Assembly: GCA_029987395.1 (NCBI GenBank)
Contig: DALTVX010000019.1
Coordinates: forward strand, 1-9,392
Direction: 5' to 3'
DNA: 9,392 nt
Source: Methanocorpusculum sp.
Lineage (GTDB): Archaea; Halobacteriota; Methanomicrobia; Methanomicrobiales; Methanocorpusculaceae
The notes under the pieces are model-generated. The model did no database searches and was not told the DNA's origin. It saw only the letters and a list, made by a program, of their open reading frames with translations. This document shows, one piece after another, positions 1-5,333 of this stretch. Within the stretch, counting starts at the first letter, position 1, and each line of letters begins with the position of its first letter. Both the position numbers and the translations under genes were made by a program.

Positions 1-96
1 CAACGCTGCACCCCCCTTTTATTGTTTTACGATGTTTTGTATTTTGTGTTTTTTTGTTTATGAGTGTTAGCTATGTTTTTTTGTTTCTTCTTTGTT
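1..96. other. T-rich gene-free left edge
   Basis: This edge is strongly T-biased on the plus strand, with repeated runs of four to seven T separated by G or GT. Runs of T are enough to terminate archaeal RNA polymerase, so this could be the termination zone of a plus-strand gene lying outside the window. No ORF, stable hairpin or RNA gene was recognised. Confidence 0.35.
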
Positions 97-330
97 TTAT
101 CCGGGTACCGTGAGGTATCCTGTATACATCAAAGAAGAAAATAAAAAATAGATGAAATTTTTCTTATTGGCTATCGTATACTTTCCATTCTCGTTTCGCT
201 CGTAGAACAGATCATGCTGCCACTTAAGTGTTTGATTCGTGGGGTCATACCAAGTCCCACTAATGTCATCTTTTTTAGTATTCATCAGGCACATTGTATA
301 CAAATATTCAGATATTAATACATTTCTCAC
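97..330 (-). CDS. Doubtful small ORF, possible gene remnant (77 aa)
   Basis: I do not recognise this ORF. It starts with GTG and ends with TAA, with no convincing Shine-Dalgarno upstream. The middle (about residues 20-50: DDISGTWYDP, then a charged and aromatic stretch) reads like real protein; the C-terminus is hydrophobic and aromatic. The ISGTWY start resembles the opening strand of small beta-rich extracytoplasmic domains, and the next gene opens its own domain with a similar GDW motif, so a decayed relative is possible. An internal ATG at residue 16 (position 285) is an alternative start. It lies in very AT-rich DNA and could be a chance ORF. Confidence 0.25.
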   Translation of the reverse strand: MRNVLISEYLYTMCLMNTKKDDISGTWYDPTNQTLKWQHDLFYERNENGKYTIANKKNFIYFLFSSLMYTGYLTVPG

Positions 331-469
331 TCACTTATTTTTGTTATGGTGAGGTAATTAAAATGATCTGTATGAAATTATTTGCATTTTTTAACGACAA
401 TTTATAATAACTATTAATATTTTTGTAGTTAAAGCCAGCTTTATAGTCTTTAACATCTAATGATATAGT
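331..469. other. AT-rich intergenic region upstream of the lipoprotein gene
   Basis: This stretch holds no convincing gene. It contains two TATA-like elements on the plus strand, one at 401-408 (TTTATAAT) and one at 439-446 (CTTTATAG), both of which could serve the lipoprotein gene at 470. A 14-codon ORF at 363-407 follows a GAGG sequence but is too short to support. Confidence 0.4.
439..446 (+). promoter_or_regulatory. TATA box for the META lipoprotein gene
   Basis: CTTTATAG is centred about 27 nt before the ATG at 470. Archaeal TATA boxes lie about 25-27 nt before the transcription start, so transcription would begin at or next to the ATG, giving a leaderless mRNA. This fits the absence of a Shine-Dalgarno. 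A stronger-looking TATA at 401-408 would instead give a leader of about 40 nt. Confidence 0.45.
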
Positions 470-1189
470 ATGAAGAACAAAGCAATCGTGTTCATCGCTC
501 TGGTAATAATCGGGGCGGTAGTATTTGCATCTGGATGTATCAGCCCTGATACCAAAGCACCAAATGGAGACTGGACCCTAAGTGGTTTAGGTCCTGATAA
601 TACCGCAACAAATGGGATTATCTCCATTGAAATCACCGACTCAAAGATTTCCGGCAACAGTGGTGTAAATCTCTATTTTGGTTCTATCTCCTTTGATTCC
701 CAAGGAAAACTTACCATTAGCGACATTGGCTCTACTAAAATGAGTGGTCCAGATCATCTGATGACACAGGAGCAGGAGTACTACAATGCGCTCAATAACG
801 TAACGGGTTACAAGATCGTTGACGGAACTCTTAAGTTCACCGACAAATCTGAAAATGTGATTCTCACCTTCAAAGAAACTTCGCCGATATTCGGTCAGTG
901 GCTCCTTGCTTCCGATACTAATGTCACCATCAACTTTAATGCTGACGGTTCATTAGGCGGACAGGCTCCGGTCAACGTCTACGGCGGATCGTACACGATA
1001 TCTGGAAACACTTTGTCAGTTGGCGATGATCTCATCTCCACGATGATGGCAGGAACCGAAGAGGAAATGCAGGCCGAGTTTGCATATTATAATGCGCTAA
1101 CCAAATCCTCTACTTTCTCGATCATCGACTCGAATCTTGTCATCACAGATGAAGACGGAAAAGAGTTGCTGGTTTTTATCCAAGCATAA
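470..1189 (+). CDS. Lipoprotein with two META-like (DUF306/HslJ-type) domains
   Basis: This is a predicted membrane-anchored extracytoplasmic protein of 239 aa. Residues 4-20 form a hydrophobic signal segment ending in a lipobox-like ASGC, with Cys23 as the probable lipidation site. Two META-like repeats follow, about residues 32-135 and 141-237. Both share the order GxW, short strands, VN-Y-G, an 'IgSTkMsG' or 'LiSTmMaG' block, a helix containing EYYNAL or AYYNAL, and a final strand pair. META domains of HslJ type normally have a Cys before the Asn (GCN); here both repeats have Val (GVN, PVN). The precise function is unknown; relatives are linked to heat-shock, motility or inhibitor resistance. 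There is no Shine-Dalgarno. The gene is probably monocistronic, with a T6 tract 9 nt after the stop. Confidence 0.8.
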   Translation: MKNKAIVFIALVIIGAVVFASGCISPDTKAPNGDWTLSGLGPDNTATNGIISIEITDSKISGNSGVNLYFGSISFDSQGKLTISDIGSTKMSGPDHLMTQEQEYYNALNNVTGYKIVDGTLKFTDKSENVILTFKETSPIFGQWLLASDTNVTINFNADGSLGGQAPVNVYGGSYTISGNTLSVGDDLISTMMAGTEEEMQAEFAYYNALTKSSTFSIIDSNLVITDEDGKELLVFIQA

Positions 1190-1198
1190 AACAAATCC

Positions 1199-1204
1199 TT
1201 TTTT
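1199..1204 (+). terminator. T-tract terminator after the lipoprotein gene
   Basis: A run of six T begins 9 nt after the TAA stop, in the short gap between convergent genes. T-tracts alone are the usual archaeal intrinsic termination signal. Confidence 0.4.
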
Positions 1205-1218
1205 AATCGTTTAACTGT

Positions 1219-1257
1219 AAAAAAATAAAGTGCTGAAGATCAATAGAAAAATCTTCA
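1219..1257 (-). terminator. Hairpin plus T7 terminator of the agmatinase operon
   Basis: On the minus strand a perfect 7-bp stem (TGAAGAT at 1257-1251 and ATCTTCA at 1240-1234, 10-nt loop) starts exactly at the TGA stop codon of agmatinase. A run of seven T (1225-1219) follows about 9 nt after the stem. The layout suits a terminator ending the aIF5A-agmatinase transcript before it enters the convergent lipoprotein gene. Confidence 0.5.
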
Positions 1258-2115
1258 CTCGTTTTGTTTCGATCTGCATGCGTGGCATGCAATGAACTCT
1301 CGAATGAGATGCGCTGCGACCATAGCCGTTTGCCCTGCATCATTTGGGAGGACTTCAACGTAATCAAATCCGACCGCATTCTTTGCAAGAGTTCGGATAA
1401 CGTCGCGGATGTCAGCTGGTGTCAGTCCAAACGGTTCAGGAGTACCAAGGCCAGGTGTTAGGCAGCAGTCAATCGAGTCTGCATCTATAGAAAGATACAG
1501 TGGATCAACTCCAATCAGTTCTGAAACTTCTTTCAGAATCGATTGGATGCCCCTGCTTCTGATTTCATCAGCTGTGTAGAGATGATACTTCTCTCTTGCA
1601 TGAGCAAACTCTTCTCTTGCACCACTCCGCGCTCCGATGATGATGATATTTTGCGTGATCTCGCTCACACGAGCCGTCACACAATCATGATTGTATGCGG
1701 ATCCCCGATATTCATCCTGCATATCCAGGTGGGCATCGCAGACAACATACCACTTAGGAGAAAGGGCTCGTACAGCACCGATCGTAACAGAGTGTTCCCC
1801 GCCGATCATGATGGGGATCTTACCGTCTTTCCTAAGATCCCCGACAACATCTTGCACCTGATCTACCACAAGGTCAGGCAAACACTCTGCATACATGTCT
1901 CCCATGTCATGAAACGGAATCTCGGGAAGTTCAATGTCATTATATGGATCGTAGGTCTCGATATTGTATGATGCCTGACGGATCGCTGCTGGTGCATCCC
2001 GGCAACCAGCCTTGAAAGAGGTCGTTCCATCAAAAGGAACGCCAAATATTGCATATGATGCGTCTGAATATTCAGTTTCTGCATCAGCAAAAAGTGTGTT
2101 AGAAAAAGACTGCAT
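1255..2115 (-). CDS. speB: Agmatinase (ureohydrolase family)
   Basis: Agmatinase hydrolyses agmatine to putrescine and urea in the cytoplasm; in archaea agmatine comes from arginine by pyruvoyl-dependent arginine decarboxylase. The 286-aa length is normal for the family. The two-manganese ligand set is complete: GGEHS (His108), DAHLD (Asp127, His129, Asp131) and SIDADSID (Asp211, Asp213), followed by PGLGTPEP (221-228) and the conserved Glu254 in FDYVEV. One deviation is Cys217-Cys218 where most members have DP after the third Asp. The gene is second in an operon with aIF5A, 20 nt downstream, with no clear Shine-Dalgarno. A 9-bp hairpin spans the start codon. The operon context favours agmatinase over other ureohydrolases such as guanidinobutyrase, though substrate cannot be proven from sequence. 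Confidence 0.9.
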   Translation of the reverse strand: MQSFSNTLFADAETEYSDASYAIFGVPFDGTTSFKAGCRDAPAAIRQASYNIETYDPYNDIELPEIPFHDMGDMYAECLPDLVVDQVQDVVGDLRKDGKIPIMIGGEHSVTIGAVRALSPKWYVVCDAHLDMQDEYRGSAYNHDCVTARVSEITQNIIIIGARSGAREEFAHAREKYHLYTADEIRSRGIQSILKEVSELIGVDPLYLSIDADSIDCCLTPGLGTPEPFGLTPADIRDVIRTLAKNAVGFDYVEVLPNDAGQTAMVAAHLIREFIACHACRSKQNE

Positions 2116-2137
2116 AGATGGGGTATTGTGCAGTCTT
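2106..2137 (-). promoter_or_regulatory. Hairpin across the aIF5A stop and agmatinase start
   Basis: A perfect 9-bp inverted repeat, AAGACTGCA and TGCAGTCTT, separated by 14 nt, covers the aIF5A-agmatinase junction. In the minus-strand mRNA the 5' arm begins inside the aIF5A TAA stop and the 3' arm includes the U and G of the agmatinase AUG. Folded, it would hide the start codon; ribosomes finishing aIF5A would open it. It could therefore enforce translational coupling. The structure is inferred from sequence only. Confidence 0.4.
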
Positions 2138-2519
2138 AGAGGTCAAGCTTACGCTTGCCCATTGATTCGATGTAGGGAACTTCCTGTGCTGGTTTAAAGG
2201 TTTCAAGAATCTTGTCGTCTTCTACCGTGAGTTCAAAGTTATTGAAGTCTTTCATATCCATGAATGTGACAACGTTTCCTACGATCGTGAGGATCTGTCC
2301 TGATTTTCTCTCAACGATCGGTGCATAGACCGTAGCAGAGGTTGGGGAGACAACTGATCGTTTTGCGCCATCAAAAAGCCCAACAACGTCTAATCTTGCC
2401 TTTGCTGCTCCGTGCTTTCCTGGTTTGGAGATGGAGATGCTCTGAATTTTGCATGGCTCGTCCTCAACAACGACGTAACGGCCTTCTTTAAGTTTTCCAA
2501 CTTCAGTCTGTTCCTTCAT
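2136..2519 (-). CDS. eif5a: Translation factor aIF5A (hypusine-containing)
   Basis: aIF5A binds ribosomes and eases peptide-bond formation at difficult sequences. The 127-aa protein is of normal archaeal length, with an N-terminal SH3-like domain (about residues 1-68) and a C-terminal OB fold. The hypusine loop is intact: SKPGKHGAAK at 31-40, in which Lys35 aligns with the modified Lys50 of human eIF5A. Deoxyhypusine synthase, not in this window, transfers the aminobutyl group of spermidine to this lysine. Agmatinase directly downstream supplies putrescine, a spermidine precursor. The start is well supported: AGGAGA on the minus strand (2531-2526) lies 6 nt before the ATG. This is the first gene of the operon and diverges from the phosphatase gene at 2621. 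Confidence 0.95.
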   Translation of the reverse strand: MKEQTEVGKLKEGRYVVVEDEPCKIQSISISKPGKHGAAKARLDVVGLFDGAKRSVVSPTSATVYAPIVERKSGQILTIVGNVVTFMDMKDFNNFELTVEDDKILETFKPAQEVPYIESMGKRKLDL

Positions 2520-2525
2520 AGTATA

Positions 2526-2531
2526 TCTCCT
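2526..2531 (-). promoter_or_regulatory. Shine-Dalgarno site of aIF5A
   Basis: AGGAGA on the minus strand lies 6 nt from the ATG. It is one of only two strong ribosome-binding sites in the window, so aIF5A has a leadered transcript, whereas several neighbours look leaderless. Confidence 0.7.
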
Positions 2532-2604
2532 AAGTATGGGGGGTAATTCCTTATGAGTGTTACGGCACTAATGTGTGAGCAAGTATTCATGAGGATATCC
2601 CGCC

Positions 2605-2620
2605 AATAGAATAATCTATT
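2605..2620. repeat. 6-bp palindrome abutting the phosphatase start codon
   Basis: AATAGA and TCTATT are perfect inverted repeats separated by ATAA, ending one base before the ATG at 2621 in the 101-bp divergent region between aIF5A and the phosphatase. It could be a DNA-binding site or a weak AT-only hairpin; chance is possible. Confidence 0.25.
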
Positions 2621-3415
2621 ATGGATCCAGCCGAGTTTCTATCTGTATGTGATACGGTCGCCCCTATGGTTGAGGAAGCATTGGCTCCTCTCATCGGTAC
2701 CGAGTATGGTGCTGAAGAGCTCTGTATGGGTGCGGACAATACGCCGACCGAACGTCTCGATAAAATCGCTGAGGATATTATTCTCGCTGTGTTTAGATCA
2801 CGAAAAGTGTGCAGGGCTCTTATCTCAGAGGAGGCAGGTATGGTTTTGGATATTGGCGGGGAGTCAGGTATTGCCTACCTAGATCCGGTTGACGGCTCCT
2901 TCAATGCAAGCGTCGGAATCCCATTTTATGCACTCTCCATTGGGCTCTCAGACGGCGAAAGAATGGTTGCCGGATATGTACGGAATCTTGCGAATGGTGA
3001 AACATTCACAGCTATCCGAGGTAAAGGCGCTTTTCTCAACGGAAAACCGATCTGCATTTCGAAAAAAACCGAGATGAATACTTCGGCTGTAAGTATCTAT
3101 GCTCGTGTTCCAGATCTGATCACTCTGCTCGAAAAGGGATTTCGTACCCGCAGGGGGCGAAAATTCGGTGCTTCTGCGATCGAGCTGTGTTATGTTGCCT
3201 GTGGAAGACTCGAAGGGTTTCTTGATCTTCGAAATACTCTTAGGATCACCGACGCGGCTGCGGGAATCCTCATATGCGAGGAGGCAGGGGGAATCGTTAC
3301 TTTGCCCGATGGATCTCCAGTCTGCTTCCCAAATGATGTATGCTCGGGTCAGCCTCTTCTTGCGGCAAATCCTGCTATCCATAAAAAGATATCAGATATT
3401 GTGAGGTTGAAATGA
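2621..3415 (+). CDS. IMPase-superfamily phosphatase (archaeal FBPase/IMPase or NADP phosphatase)
   Basis: This is a 264-aa cytoplasmic metal-dependent phosphatase of the inositol monophosphatase superfamily. The catalytic set is intact: SEEAG (Glu70, Glu71), the metal-binding loop LDPVDGSFN (Asp88, Asp91), GAFLNGKPI (137-144), and ITDAAAG with Asp211 followed by EEAGG. Archaeal members (class IV, such as MJ0109) hydrolyse fructose 1,6-bisphosphate in gluconeogenesis and inositol phosphates. Its stop overlaps the NAD kinase start (ATGA), so the two are translationally coupled. Methanocaldococcus MJ0917 carries the same two domains, in the same order, as one NADP phosphatase/NAD kinase polypeptide, so NADP phosphatase activity is a serious alternative. 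No Shine-Dalgarno is seen before the ATG; a small palindrome directly precedes it. Confidence 0.85.
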   Translation: MDPAEFLSVCDTVAPMVEEALAPLIGTEYGAEELCMGADNTPTERLDKIAEDIILAVFRSRKVCRALISEEAGMVLDIGGESGIAYLDPVDGSFNASVGIPFYALSIGLSDGERMVAGYVRNLANGETFTAIRGKGAFLNGKPICISKKTEMNTSAVSIYARVPDLITLLEKGFRTRRGRKFGASAIELCYVACGRLEGFLDLRNTLRITDAAAGILICEEAGGIVTLPDGSPVCFPNDVCSGQPLLAANPAIHKKISDIVRLK

Positions 3416-4227
3416 GAATTTGTATAGTATCTCGGATCGATATTAAAGAACCAATCGAACTTGCCCAGTCGATTGGGTGGATGCTTCGTGATCTGGGACA
3501 CGATGTCATGTATGAAGAGTCGGTCGCAGCAGAACTTGGATATTCTCCAGTTTCGCTCTCGAAGGATTTTTCGGCAGATCTGATAATAATACTCGGTGGA
3601 GATGGCAGTGTACTTCGTACCATCAGAATGCTGGAGAAGCAGGTTCCTGTCGTTGGGATCAATCAAGGTCTGGTCGGATTCCTCACAGACATTGATAGAG
3701 ATAAAGCCGAAGAGATCTTGACCTCGCTTTCACTACCACTCCCGCTTGATCCCAGAATGCGAATATCTATCGAATATAATGGGACCTTTGTTGGCTCAGC
3801 TTTGAATTAGGCGGTCATTGTTACTTCCCGTCCGGCAAAAATACTAAAGTTCGTGGTTTTCGTCAATGGAAAACAGATCGATGAGTTCCGTGCTGATGGG
3901 CTGATAGTTGGAACGCCTACGGGTTCTACTGCGTATGCAATGAGCGCAGGAGGCCCTATTGTAGACTCGACGATAGAAGCTATGCTTTTGGTCCCTCTTG
4001 CACCCTATATGCTGTCTTCACGCCCATATCTTATCAACTCGAAGAGCGAGGTGGAGATCCGATTGATTTCAGTCAAGCCTGCGCTTCTTGTGATCGATGG
4101 TCAGGATCAATATGAAATTGGAGAAAATGCTACATTGATCATACGTAAATCTTTGGAACCTGCTCTCTTTGTTGATGTTGGTAGAGGATTTTTCGATAAG
4201 GTTGAGCAAAAACTACGCCTTCTATAA
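3412..4227 (+). pseudogene. nadK: NAD kinase interrupted by one in-frame TAG codon
   Basis: NAD kinase phosphorylates NAD to NADP. The frame has 271 codons, with TAG at codon 133 (3808-3810). Before it are the catalytic GGDG (62-65) and GINQGLVGFLT (82-92). After it, in the same frame with no shift, are RADG (Asp162), GTPTGSTAY (167-175), the AGGPIV region, LSSRP and a normal C-terminus ending FFDKVEQKL. The sequence around the stop reads SALN-stop-AVIVTS where the family has ALNEAVI, so TAG replaces the conserved Glu of the Asn-Glu motif; one G-to-T change in GAG explains it. The gene overlaps the upstream phosphatase stop by ATGA. The 132-aa first part cannot work alone. Restart at GTG 3853 has no ribosome-binding site. 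It may be a pseudogene, a sequencing error or a readthrough gene. Confidence 0.85.
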
Positions 4228-4232
4228 GTGTT

Positions 4233-4240
4233 TTTAAATA
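4233..4240 (+). promoter_or_regulatory. TATA box for the DUF169 gene
   Basis: TTTAAATA is centred about 26 nt before the ATG at 4263, with no Shine-Dalgarno between, predicting a leaderless transcript independent of NAD kinase. The preceding T5 may also help end the upstream transcript. Confidence 0.55.
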
Positions 4241-4262
4241 ATCGAATGACCTATTTTACCTC

Positions 4263-4952
4263 ATGACAGATTATGCACAAATTTCAGCGACCCTTAAGGA
4301 GGCTCTCCACCTTACTGGTTCGCCTGTCGCCATAAAATTGGTATCATCAGCGGATAAAATCCCAGAAGGCATCACTGAAATCGAAGAAACTGTTCGTCAC
4401 TGCCGGATGGTTTCACTCGCACGGGAAGGAAAGGTCTTCTATGCTACCGACTCCAAGCAGCAGTGCGGTGGTGGCGCCTGGGTTCTAGGTCTCCGTGAAA
4501 TTGGCCCATCCATGAAGTCAGGAGAGCATTACTTAAAGTTGGGAAAATATAGTTCGCTTGGCGCAAGCAAAAGAACGGTCTACAACGTCCCATCTCTTCC
4601 ACAGGAAACCTATGCTGTCGTTTATGCTCCCTTAGAAAAAGTGAACTTCATTCCCGACGTTGTCATCATCTTTGCCAACCCATTCTCGATGTTGAAGCTT
4701 GCCCAGTCCACACTTTTCAGACTTGGTGGAAGAATTTACCCTGAATTTTCAGGTATTCAGTCCATATGTTCGGATGCAACGGCATATGTTATGCTGAACG
4801 GAGAGCCGAATTTCTCTCTTGGGTGTGATGGTTCCAGGAAGTTCTCCGGTATTGGGGACGATGAGATGGTTGCAGGTTTGCCGGCCGAGAGGTTGGAGGA
4901 ACTTGCAGCAACTGTTCTGTCGGTTACCGCCGCACCAGGCTCAAAAAAATAA
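4263..4952 (+). CDS. DUF169 family protein
   Basis: This 229-aa soluble protein belongs to the DUF169 family, common in methanogens and some anaerobic bacteria and without an established reaction. Characteristic features are an N-terminal helix followed by SPVAIKL (20-26), HCRMVSLAR with Cys47, QQCGGGAWVLGL with Cys68, a central YAPLEKV block (121-127), the hydrophobic strand PDVVIIFANP (131-140), ICSDATAYV with Cys169, and SLGCDGSRKF with Cys188. The four spaced cysteines in conserved blocks suggest metal or cluster binding or redox chemistry; this is inference. It appears monocistronic, with its own TATA box and a T7 tract after the stop. The ATG is preferred because of the TATA spacing. 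Confidence 0.85.
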   Translation: MTDYAQISATLKEALHLTGSPVAIKLVSSADKIPEGITEIEETVRHCRMVSLAREGKVFYATDSKQQCGGGAWVLGLREIGPSMKSGEHYLKLGKYSSLGASKRTVYNVPSLPQETYAVVYAPLEKVNFIPDVVIIFANPFSMLKLAQSTLFRLGGRIYPEFSGIQSICSDATAYVMLNGEPNFSLGCDGSRKFSGIGDDEMVAGLPAERLEELAATVLSVTAAPGSKK

Positions 4953-4959
4953 TTTCTCC

Positions 4960-4966
4960 TTTTTTT
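4960..4966 (+). terminator. T7 terminator after the DUF169 gene
   Basis: A run of seven T starts 8 nt after the TAA stop. It overlaps the stop codon of the convergent 36-aa gene. Confidence 0.5.
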
Positions 4967-5075
4967 ACCACAGACCAGTGACCCATCCGTAAATGCCGTA
5001 AACCACACAACCAATCGCAACAAGCATCAGAACAATATACATTAGACTTGGTTTTTTATTTTCATCCGCATCCAT
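4965..5075 (-). CDS. 36-aa single-pass membrane protein
   Basis: I do not recognise a family. The protein has a short charged N-terminus (MDADENKKPS), one hydrophobic helix at about residues 11-29 rich in Val, Ile, Met and Gly, and a C-terminus with two Trp residues. The acidic and basic residues are all in the first eight positions. The start at 5075 is preferred over an upstream in-frame start at 5162 because a minus-strand TATA box (CTTATATT) is centred about 25 nt before it, predicting a leaderless mRNA. It is divergent from the ferredoxin gene and convergent with DUF169. It could be a free-standing membrane microprotein or a small subunit of a complex; nothing in the context decides this. 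Confidence 0.6.
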   Translation of the reverse strand: MDADENKKPSLMYIVLMLVAIGCVVYGIYGWVTGLW

Positions 5076-5095
5076 ACAACCATGTTGTTTTTTAG

Positions 5096-5105
5096 AGAAT
5101 ATAAG
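5096..5105 (-). promoter_or_regulatory. TATA box for the 36-aa membrane protein gene
   Basis: The minus-strand sequence CTTATATT is centred about 25 nt before the ATG at 5075. The spacing is that of an archaeal leaderless promoter and is the main evidence that this small ORF is a real gene. Confidence 0.5.
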
Positions 5106-5121
5106 GTTCCCGCAGAGCAAA

Positions 5122-5129
5122 CTATTAAA
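5122..5129 (+). promoter_or_regulatory. Possible TATA box for the ferredoxin-reductase operon
   Basis: CTATTAAA is centred about 28 nt before the ATG at 5154. It supports the shorter ferredoxin start rather than the one at 5082, which would place the promoter inside the gene. Confidence 0.4.
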
Positions 5130-5153
5130 CGGCTGAAACAAATTATTAAGACG

Positions 5154-5333
5154 ATGATTCATATTCGACGAGATGTCTGCGGATACTGCGGTGCGTGTGT
5201 TTCCGTTTGTCCGAGAGGAGCCCTCGAACTAATAGATGCATATCTGACAGTTGATGAGACCCTCTGTAAAAGTAAATGTAAGATCTGTTATACCGTTTGC
5301 CCGCTTGGCGCCATTGAGGTGCAGGAAAAATGA
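5154..5333 (+). CDS. Small 2[4Fe-4S] ferredoxin partnered with geranylgeranyl reductase
   Basis: This 59-aa cytoplasmic electron carrier has two cluster motifs. The first is standard, CGYCGACVSVCP (residues 9-20). The second, CKSKCKICYTVCP, has spacing C-x3-C-x2-C-x3-C, one residue longer than the usual C-x2-C-x2-C-x3-C. Its TGA stop overlaps the ATG of the reductase (ATGA), so the two are translationally coupled. In Methanosarcina acetivorans the ferredoxin encoded beside geranylgeranyl reductase was shown to be needed for full lipid saturation, so the same electron-donor role is expected here. The start at 5154 is chosen because the protein then opens with MIHIRRD, typical of this family as I know it, and because of the promoter; a 24-residue extension to 5082 looks unlike ferredoxin. 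Confidence 0.85.
   Translation: MIHIRRDVCGYCGACVSVCPRGALELIDAYLTVDETLCKSKCKICYTVCPLGAIEVQEK

Noticed and set aside
363..407. 14-codon ORF after a GAGG sequence
   Set aside because: It is too short and low in complexity to support as a gene; the AT-rich context makes such ORFs common.
1543..1971. Plus-strand ORF of 142 codons opposite agmatinase
   Set aside because: It lies wholly antisense to a clearly conserved gene and has no recognisable domain; it is a shadow frame.
2948..3666. Minus-strand ORFs opposite the phosphatase and NAD kinase
   Set aside because: They are shadows of well-conserved plus-strand genes, with no motifs or promoters.
3808..3810. Programmed pyrrolysine insertion as a firm call
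   Set aside because: No pyrrolysine machinery or methylamine methyltransferase gene is visible, and the residue expected at this position is Glu. Kept only as one possibility within the TAG finding.
3853..4227. Separate gene starting at GTG 3853 for the C-terminal half of NAD kinase
   Set aside because: It is in the same frame as the upstream half, has no ribosome-binding site, and lacks the family segment between the stop and the GTG, which is itself conserved (AVIVTSRPAKIL). One interrupted gene explains it better.
4965..5162. 65-aa version of the small membrane protein
   Set aside because: The upstream part would run through the promoter of the ferredoxin operon and past the TATA box that fits the shorter start.
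5082..5333. 83-aa ferredoxin starting at 5082
   Set aside because: The extra 24 residues are not ferredoxin-like, the start overlaps the divergent promoters, and the TATA-like site at 5122-5129 favours 5154.
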